Below are positions 57,756 through 64,000 of a stretch of DNA of 64,000 nucleotides, piece after piece (the stretch's first letter is position 1; the number at the start of each line of letters is the position of its first letter). This DNA is from a virus. The position numbers and the translations under genes are program-made. The notes under the pieces are model-generated. The model had not been told where the DNA came from. It ran no database searches and was given only the letters and a program-made list of their open reading frames with translations. Location of the stretch: the IMG/VR virus record IMGVR_UViG_3300031963_000089, positions 1 through 64,000 of that record; one strand, 5' to 3'.

Positions 57756-60718
57756 TATCCTTGTATCTGTATATTATATAATATGTTTATATCACTTATA
57801 ACAACATCATCAAATCCGCATATTGTTGATATTAATTGTAATTGACTTGTATTACTATCATAAACTATTTGTACACCAGCATCATTATTAATTCCACTGT
57901 TTGCAAAATATACTAATCCTTGATTAATTGTGTTAACCCATTGTGTTTCTGTTGGTAGGATAGAAGTGTAATAGTAGGTTGGCCCATTATTATACTCAAA
58001 TGTATATTCTTCACCTGTGTCAACGTGAGTTAATGTAAAACCAAATCCATAAGTTGCACTAACAATAGTATACCCTGCGGTAAACCCTTGTTCAGTAGCC
58101 AACTGTTGTGCAACAATATTTAAACCATCCCCAATATTTTGAATTGATGGTATATCAATATTAAACGTATATGAGTCACAACCATTAGTTTGTAAAGTTC
58201 CCGTTGTAACTGGCCCTACAACTTCTTGTAATACCAATTGACAACCTCTTTGCATTCGATAAATAAACTTCTGTCTATGGAATATTGAATTTTCAAACTT
58301 TGTTCCTGTATTCCAAATAGTTGTTGCTGGGACAAATTGTTCAATTAATTTAATCCAAAAATCACCTAATCCATTAATATACTCAATCATATTTTGATAA
58401 CCAAAATTATCATTAGTTAATCCTGTATCTTGATACATTGTAAGGTATTTCCAAAATAGTGATTGTAATGTTGGATAACCACTTGTTTTTCCGTCGGATG
58501 AAAATTGTCGATTTCTAACATTTATCATGTTTAACCAAAATGTTTTATAAAACTCATAAAAAGTTTTATTTTGTGGTTGTGGGTTAATAAAAGTCCAATC
58601 AATACCACCTATCTGTGGATATGGTGTAGATAATCCTGTGTAAGGTATTGGGTAATTTTTGGTTGACGAAACATACCAAACATCATAAGCAAGAGCTTGA
58701 GCTGGATTTAAGAATATTTCAATATTCTTAACATTAAGTAATAACCTATCAGTTGATATTGGGTAATAAGCATTAAACAAATTATCAATATTTTTTCTTA
58801 ATCCAACATCTTCATTAGTCCAACTCTTTTTATTATCCTGAACTTTTTTAAGATTAAATCCCATATCCATGAATGGGAAATTTCTAAATCTATCTAAGAA
58901 TTTTTGACCATATGTGAATGGTTCTAAGCTAGTCTGAATGTTAACATTTTGTCCTGTATATACACTTGTATTATAATTAATTTCTTCAGGTGCTCTATGT
59001 TGTACTGTAGATTCAATCCAACCAGCACCTTTTTGGAAATAAAAACTTGGTCTACTTGTTGTTCCTTGAGTAAACGCAGGATTTACAGGATAACCCTCAC
59101 TGTCAATAGGATAATCAGATAATGTTGTATTTGTCGGAATTGTAACACCTGATTGTGTAAATGCGGTATATGTTACCCCTTGGAAATTATACGTATTACC
59201 ACTATTTAAAACCGTAAACTGTGGGGTATATGTTCCACCTGAAATTTGGGAATACAATAAATTAAATCTTTCAATATTAATGTTTGTATCCGCCAAATAA
59301 ACGTTTTCATTAAATTCAACAAGAGCGTTAGGTGCTCCAATAAAACCCAATAAAAATTCAATCGCCTTTCTTGTACCTTTAGACCTATATAAATAAGATG
59401 AATTAAGAATTAAATTTCTAAAATATTGATTGTTTAAATCTTGTTTTGTTTGACTTGTAGAGTAAGCAGGAAACGCATTATCAGTTGTACCATAAACCGA
59501 CTCTAAAAAGTCAGCATTTGCAATCGGTGACATTCTGATTGACCAACCAAGTGTTTGGGCTAAATTAGTTACTAAACCTGAAGGTATGTCATTTCCAATA
59601 TTATAATTTACGGAATTAACATATTGTATACCATCAATATATTTTTTAGTCTCATCGAAACTTCTACCATAAATTTTTAAAGTCTTATCAACCTTCTCAT
59701 CTACAGTATCAAATTCCTTTAACGCATTTGTTGTGTAAAATCTAGATACTAAATTTGTTTTATTTTCATCATAACTTGCACCTAATATCTGTAATTCAGA
59801 TATATAATTTTCATATCCAAAAGAACTAATATCAATATTCCATACACCACCTAATGGCCAAGTAATTGAGCGTACAACATTTGAAATGTAACCATCATCC
59901 GATTCAGATGGTGTTTGATATTGGTACGTATATATTGGGTTAGAGTATCTATTTAATAACGCTTCTTCAATTTCTCCTAACTCAAGATTAAAAACTTCAT
60001 TTACTATAGTATCATTTGGTCTAACAACAAAATTTTGAGAAAATGTTGTTAATCCACTAAATGGGTTACCTTTAACATATATTGTTAGGTCGGTTGAAAA
60101 ATCAGAGGTTGTATCAATATAATTTAACTCATAACTTTGCCCGCTAAGAAATAATGAATAACTTCTAAATTGATTTGTTAAATTTCTATATTTTGAAACA
60201 GGAAATCCTAAACTACTAATAAAAACAGTGGCATTAATTCTATAATCAATATTAAAAGGATTACTTATTGTTTGCCAAGGAATAGTTAATACAGTTTCAT
60301 CTAAATTACCATTATAACTAATATTAACCGCAGTATTTGCAGTTGTTGAACCTGATGTATAATTTCTTATTTCTAACGCCGCTGGAAAATAATTTAAGAC
60401 ATTATTAATCGCAACTTCTAATCGTTTACTTAATGAACCATAGGATACAAAATTTGTAACATCAGTTTCATCAAAATTTGGGTATAATCTGAAATTATTG
60501 TTATAAACAGATGCCGCTAATTCAGGTGTTAAATTTAAATCATCATTATTAAATAATGATGAAAATGTACCAGTTTCAAAATTTCTATTAACTTTTTCCG
60601 TAATACTTGTTGAAAATTCAAAAGTACCAAGCGTAAGTCCCCCACCATCAGTCAGTTGTAAACCAACAAGATTATCCGAAAAGTTTCTATTTTGTGGTGG
60701 ACATTTATAAGTCGCCAT
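57755..60718 (-). CDS. Baseplate structural protein, 987 aa
   Basis: A long protein with no membrane segments or repeats. A central motif, YLYRSKGTRKAIEFLLGFIG (about residues 440-460), is of the kind found in tail-protein-I/baseplate wedge proteins (…KGTxxAIxxxLxxxG). Around it are many aromatic and Asn/Gly-rich segments, and in the last third FYKTFWLNMINVRNRQFSSD and IEQFVPATTIWNTGTKFENS, typical of baseplate proteins. The final ~120 residues look like a separate domain. It starts one base inside the stop of its upstream neighbour and is followed directly by fibre genes, as expected for a baseplate wedge component such as gp6/gp7-type proteins. Exact T4 counterpart not assigned. Confidence 0.75.
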   Translation of the reverse strand: MATYKCPPQNRNFSDNLVGLQLTDGGGLTLGTFEFSTSITEKVNRNFETGTFSSLFNNDDLNLTPELAASVYNNNFRLYPNFDETDVTNFVSYGSLSKRLEVAINNVLNYFPAALEIRNYTSGSTTANTAVNISYNGNLDETVLTIPWQTISNPFNIDYRINATVFISSLGFPVSKYRNLTNQFRSYSLFLSGQSYELNYIDTTSDFSTDLTIYVKGNPFSGLTTFSQNFVVRPNDTIVNEVFNLELGEIEEALLNRYSNPIYTYQYQTPSESDDGYISNVVRSITWPLGGVWNIDISSFGYENYISELQILGASYDENKTNLVSRFYTTNALKEFDTVDEKVDKTLKIYGRSFDETKKYIDGIQYVNSVNYNIGNDIPSGLVTNLAQTLGWSIRMSPIANADFLESVYGTTDNAFPAYSTSQTKQDLNNQYFRNLILNSSYLYRSKGTRKAIEFLLGFIGAPNALVEFNENVYLADTNINIERFNLLYSQISGGTYTPQFTVLNSGNTYNFQGVTYTAFTQSGVTIPTNTTLSDYPIDSEGYPVNPAFTQGTTSRPSFYFQKGAGWIESTVQHRAPEEINYNTSVYTGQNVNIQTSLEPFTYGQKFLDRFRNFPFMDMGFNLKKVQDNKKSWTNEDVGLRKNIDNLFNAYYPISTDRLLLNVKNIEIFLNPAQALAYDVWYVSSTKNYPIPYTGLSTPYPQIGGIDWTFINPQPQNKTFYEFYKTFWLNMINVRNRQFSSDGKTSGYPTLQSLFWKYLTMYQDTGLTNDNFGYQNMIEYINGLGDFWIKLIEQFVPATTIWNTGTKFENSIFHRQKFIYRMQRGCQLVLQEVVGPVTTGTLQTNGCDSYTFNIDIPSIQNIGDGLNIVAQQLATEQGFTAGYTIVSATYGFGFTLTHVDTGEEYTFEYNNGPTYYYTSILPTETQWVNTINQGLVYFANSGINNDAGVQIVYDSNTSQLQLISTICGFDDVVISDINILYNIQIQG

Positions 60719-61623
60719 TAAGCTGTGATATTATCAAAATTTTTAGTTGTATCAATATTACTTCCTCTATTTTGTCTAACCTCATATAACAACTCATTAA
60801 ATTGACTTCTAATTTCATACAAATTGTATTGTTTGTAAATGTTGTTATTTGTGTCATAAATGGTGTATATACCATCTTCAATAGATTTAGTTTGATTACC
60901 ATAAAGAGCAATTGCCAATGTTGAGATATCATTTTCAACAATTTCAACTTCAATCATTATTGGGTCAAAAAAAGTATTTGTTAAAATAATATTTTGTCCC
61001 GCAGCTCCAATATAAGGTGTTGCATTTGGTTTGTTTGAGGGTGATGAACTTGGTGAAACTGTACAAAATAAAAGATTAGTTTCACCATCACTATAAACCC
61101 ATCTTTGTGCTTTATCTGATGTATTATTAGTATTTGCAACTACCGCCTCACAATAAAATGAAGAAGTAATTATTCTAAAAAAATTAGTATTTTTTGTACC
61201 ATCACTATTCAAATATTCTATTCGATAACCCACCAATCCTTGTGGAACAAACCTGTTTAAAAATTCTTGGGGTACATTTGTTAAATCGATAATAATACCC
61301 TTAACATTTGGTAATGCTTGTAATACCCCACAATCAAGAATTTCAGTTCTAATTTGAACTGGTCTAATTAATAGGTTATAAATTCCAAGATTATTAAATT
61401 CTGAAGATGGTAATTTTAAATTATACATCCCACCTAAAATTTCATTTGTTTGCCCACCAATCGCAGGATTACTAAAATAAGGTTGTAACAACTCAAGAGC
61501 ATCTAATTTTTTCAAGATGAAATTATTAGTGAAATCTCTTGATGGTGTATAATTCATTATTATTTCCACATCAGCTGGACTTACATCCGCCAATCTTACT
61601 GTTCCATAATTACCTGTTGCCAT
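60718..61623 (-). CDS. Putative baseplate/virion protein, 301 aa
   Basis: MATGNYGTVRLADVSPADVE begins a protein of mixed helix and sheet with no signal or membrane segment. Recognisable stretches are ILKKLDALELLQPYF, LIRPVQIRTEILDCGVLQ, and a middle strand-rich part (YRIEYLNSDGTKNTNFFRII). A Ser-rich loop (VSPSSSPSNKPNATPY, about 190-205) precedes the C-terminal third, which ends NELLYEVRQNRGSNIDTTKN. It is tightly coupled to the 987-aa baseplate gene. A baseplate role is inferred from position only. Confidence 0.6.
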   Translation of the reverse strand: MATGNYGTVRLADVSPADVEIIMNYTPSRDFTNNFILKKLDALELLQPYFSNPAIGGQTNEILGGMYNLKLPSSEFNNLGIYNLLIRPVQIRTEILDCGVLQALPNVKGIIIDLTNVPQEFLNRFVPQGLVGYRIEYLNSDGTKNTNFFRIITSSFYCEAVVANTNNTSDKAQRWVYSDGETNLLFCTVSPSSSPSNKPNATPYIGAAGQNIILTNTFFDPIMIEVEIVENDISTLAIALYGNQTKSIEDGIYTIYDTNNNIYKQYNLYEIRSQFNELLYEVRQNRGSNIDTTKNFDNITA

Positions 61624-61659
61624 TTTTTACCTTATTAGTATAAATATTAATTTTTAATT

Positions 61660-62745
61660 TTATTGACTGTTTTGTATGTTGAAAAAATTATATCCGTAAT
61701 TTACCAAATCCGACATTGTTGAAACTTCACCAATTCTTCTGAAGTTTTCCAACGCAGAGTTTTTACCTCGTTCAACAAAAACACTTGAAAATAATTGAGG
61801 TTGGTCTATTACATTCATAAGAACTTCATTCTTTGTAATAGCACTTTGAACTAACATATCTGAAGTTAATCCTGAAGAAGCCACAACAAAAATTGATGTC
61901 CCACCCGAAAAGTCAATATAGTCAGTATTGTTTATAGTATATCCTGTTTGTTGTGACGTTAAATAATTAACAACACCATACCCACCTCCAGGTAAATTAA
62001 CCGTCTGCCCCACTTGGTATTGTGTCGGCCCATACAATGATAAATCCTCTAATCTTGACGTTGTTACCCCTGTAATAAAATAAGGTACTTGTCCATAGTA
62101 TGAACCTATTTGATACGCAATTTCATTATATGAATCCGCAGTGTAAATAAAATTATATGTTTGAGGACTGGCACTCCAACTTCCACTTGTATTTGCAAAA
62201 GTCACAGTTCCATATGGATTTGAGTTGTCCACAGGTGAATAAGGAACATTAACTGTTTTTGTTGTCGTAACAGTCCCCCACATGTTTTCTTGTCTTAATG
62301 TAATGGTGTAACTTGTTGGGTTAGGTAAAGGATTTGCATAAGTGTGATTTATAAATTCAGGATAAAAAGAATTTATAACTTGTGAACTCCCATCACCCCA
62401 ATCTATTGTATATGTTGAGTCAATTAAATAAACTGCACCCTCACTTGAGTTATTAAATAAACTAACAGTGTATGGACTTTCAGTTGACGCAGTAAATGAA
62501 AAGTTTGCAGAAATAACTTGTTGTGTAATATTCCCATCAAATCCATCATAGTAACCAATGTCTTGATACTTTTGTTTTAATAAAATAGGAAATGTAAGTC
62601 CTGTAAGTAATGATGTTCCACCAGTATTACCTTGTAATATACTTGTCAATCCAGTATATACTCCAAAAGTATACCCACTAGATGTTACTTGTACAATATC
62701 TGATTCTAAAAATTCAGGAGATATTTTAATTTTAATTATTTCCAT
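61660..62745 (-). CDS. Baseplate/tail protein with PKD-like domain, 361 aa
   Basis: The N-terminal 60 residues are a short alpha/beta part. Around residues 75-170 there is an Ig-like PKD pattern: YTIDWGDGSSQVINSFYPEF, then NHTYANPLPNPTSYTITLR and TVNVPYSP. The WGDGS and HTY...YTITL motifs are characteristic of PKD folds, which serve as spacer or binding domains in surface proteins. The C-terminal half (GYGVVNYLTSQQTGYTINNT and ALENFRRIGEVSTMSDLVNY) looks like structural tail sequence. It is two bases upstream of... the next gene in the same direction and lies in the baseplate block. Confidence 0.65.
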   Translation of the reverse strand: MEIIKIKISPEFLESDIVQVTSSGYTFGVYTGLTSILQGNTGGTSLLTGLTFPILLKQKYQDIGYYDGFDGNITQQVISANFSFTASTESPYTVSLFNNSSEGAVYLIDSTYTIDWGDGSSQVINSFYPEFINHTYANPLPNPTSYTITLRQENMWGTVTTTKTVNVPYSPVDNSNPYGTVTFANTSGSWSASPQTYNFIYTADSYNEIAYQIGSYYGQVPYFITGVTTSRLEDLSLYGPTQYQVGQTVNLPGGGYGVVNYLTSQQTGYTINNTDYIDFSGGTSIFVVASSGLTSDMLVQSAITKNEVLMNVIDQPQLFSSVFVERGKNSALENFRRIGEVSTMSDLVNYGYNFFNIQNSQ

Positions 62746-62747
62746 TT

Positions 62748-63503
62748 TTATACTGTAGGTGGATTTTTATACTCATACCAATTATTCGTTGAAAGTGGAT
62801 TTTGTGTATCAATATTATTTATTGTATATGTTTGTTGAGTAAAATTAAAATTAACTTCTCTCATAAAATAATCAGTCGTCAATCGATATGGTGTCGATGA
62901 ATCGGTCTGTTTTTTTGTTGTAAATGTTGTAAAAGTTCCATCCGAACCATCAAAAAATTTAACAGTCATATACAATTTTGTTAAATTTAATATTTCAGGA
63001 TTTTCAAACCAATAAAGGTAAAAACCTTCAGGATTAGTTAATGGGTTCAAACTATAACTAGGTATTGATAGTTTACCCGTTCCTTGATTATTTCCTAAAT
63101 CAACATCTGTAGTATCATTTTTTTTGTTTAAAATAACAGTTAGAAAATTTCTTCTTCTTAAAGTATTTTGACTATCGTAGAAATCAATCTTGAAAAATGA
63201 TTTCATAAATGCAGTTGTCTTATTTAAAACTTGAGGTTGTGTAAATCTTCCTGATTCAACATAACTATTTACCCAATCAGTATCACCACTGTTTTTAAAA
63301 TTAAAAACATACTTAAAAGGATATGGATATGAAAATCTTGCGGTTTCATAATTTTCAGGTTCACCAATTATTTCAGTAATAATTTGTTCCTCATACAAAT
63401 TAAGAGCATCTTCTCTATCCAAAAAGTCCCAATTCATATTGATTGGGATATTAATACCCTTATCAATATTTGTTTTTAATATTTTAAAATTATTCACAAC
63501 CAT
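62748..63503 (-). CDS. Putative virion structural protein, 251 aa
   Basis: MVVNNFKILKTNIDKGINIP starts a soluble protein of strands and loops with many aromatics (YPYPFKYVFNFKNSGDTDWV, LYWFENPEILNLTKLYMTVK). It ends NNWYEYKNPPTV. Neighbours upstream and downstream overlap or abut it (14-base overlap with 63490), so it belongs to the baseplate/tail block. No specific family recognised. Confidence 0.6.
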   Translation of the reverse strand: MVVNNFKILKTNIDKGINIPINMNWDFLDREDALNLYEEQIITEIIGEPENYETARFSYPYPFKYVFNFKNSGDTDWVNSYVESGRFTQPQVLNKTTAFMKSFFKIDFYDSQNTLRRRNFLTVILNKKNDTTDVDLGNNQGTGKLSIPSYSLNPLTNPEGFYLYWFENPEILNLTKLYMTVKFFDGSDGTFTTFTTKKQTDSSTPYRLTTDYFMREVNFNFTQQTYTINNIDTQNPLSTNNWYEYKNPPTV

Positions 63504-64000
63504 CTGTAATTGGGTCGTTAACTTGTGTAGTGTTTATATTATTAACATTACTTCCTTCAGGTATTAATCTAAAAATGAAGTTTTCATGCACATAATGTTT
63601 GTTATTTAAAAAAGGTCTATCAACACCTCGTCCAATATCATCAATGAAACCATAAGGATATATATCTCTCCATCTGAAATCATTATTATAACTTGAGAAG
63701 AAAGCGTAAGTAGGTAAATTAACTAAAGGAAAATTTTGAGGATTACTTTCGTCACTTTGTTCTACATAATCAGAAAAAACTCTTATTTGAAACTTATAAT
63801 GTGGTTTATAGTAATAACCTTCAGTATTTGGATTCGATTCACCAATAGGTGATGTTTTAAATATTTTTTGATTAAAATTTATTTTTTGGTAATATTCAGA
63901 CAAAACAGTTTCAGTTTGTGTCATATCATTCCATTCACAAATATCCCCATCAAGAGTATCTCCAACATTATATGGTAAATTGTAATAAAATCTTAAAGTG
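63490..64000 (-). CDS. Virion structural protein, cut by right window edge
   Basis: The minus-strand frame is open from 63490 to the window edge. Upstream of the Met at 63924 it reads RFYYNLPYNVGDTLDGDICE and WND, which looks like genuine protein, so that Met is internal and the true start lies beyond base 64000. The visible 170 residues include DGDICEWND, TVLSEYYQKINFNQKIF, the aromatic YYYKPHYKFQIRVFSDYVEQ segment and a SSYNNDFRWRDIYPYGFIDD block that also contains an IGRGVDRPFLNNKHY stretch. I associate these with tail/baseplate proteins of large Bacteroidota phages, by memory only. It abuts other baseplate genes. Confidence 0.7.
   Translation of the reverse strand, partial: TLRFYYNLPYNVGDTLDGDICEWNDMTQTETVLSEYYQKINFNQKIFKTSPIGESNPNTEGYYYKPHYKFQIRVFSDYVEQSDESNPQNFPLVNLPTYAFFSSYNNDFRWRDIYPYGFIDDIGRGVDRPFLNNKHYVHENFIFRLIPEGSNVNNINTTQVNDPITDGCE

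Overview
The window is a stretch of a large, AT-rich tailed-phage genome, most likely a myovirus that infects a member of the Bacteroidota (Flavobacteriia-like). Phage identity rests on a baseplate and tail-fibre block, a T4-type 46/47 recombination nuclease pair, a DnaG/gp61-type primase, a RuvC-like resolvase and a lysis cluster. The host assignment rests on an RpoD-like sigma factor of the Bacteroidota type, a promoter matching the Bacteroidota TTTG-N19-TAnnTTTG pattern, SprB-type adhesin repeats, an Hc1/histone-H1-like small protein, and the lack of Shine-Dalgarno sequences at starts.

Layout. (1) Bases 1-15717 are almost entirely minus strand. From high to low coordinate they hold primase, a PD-(D/E)XK nuclease, a zinc-ribbon protein, gp47 and gp46 homologues, the sigma factor, a lysis region (membrane proteins, amidase, a candidate overlapping spanin pair), two putative virion proteins, the histone-like gene and a J-domain gene cut by the left edge. 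One hypothetical gene (284-916) is on the plus strand. (2) Bases 15792-18477 form a plus-strand island with a 74-aa protein and an 818-aa Thr-Pro-rich protein ending in a seven-repeat YVTN beta-propeller. (3) Bases 18524-64000 are a single-direction minus-strand late region: baseplate genes at the right edge, then a long series of tail-fibre and adhesin genes, with ruvC last before a terminator at 18479-18502.

The fibre region is the outstanding part. Three very large proteins carry collagen-like Gly-X-Y tracts made almost only of Gly, Ser and Thr, two of them about 1,450-1,530 residues long. Four proteins carry mucin-like Thr-Pro linkers. Others carry SprB repeats, LamG-like folds, a discoidin-like domain, a PKD-like domain, pectin-lyase-type beta-helices and glycine-rich sandwich repeats. 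Amino-terminal, linker and carboxy-terminal modules recur in different combinations, so the locus looks like a combinatorial fibre workshop.

Inside this fibre operon, in the same direction and with overlapping ends, sit five glycosyltransferase-like genes (42719-47738). One belongs to the GT60 (Skp1-type polypeptide GlcNAc-transferase) family, and two have a shared FWIDAGL motif of the HtrL/YibB type. My main proposal is that the phage glycosylates its own Ser/Thr- and Thr-Pro-rich fibres. This is inference from gene position and substrate composition and has not been demonstrated.
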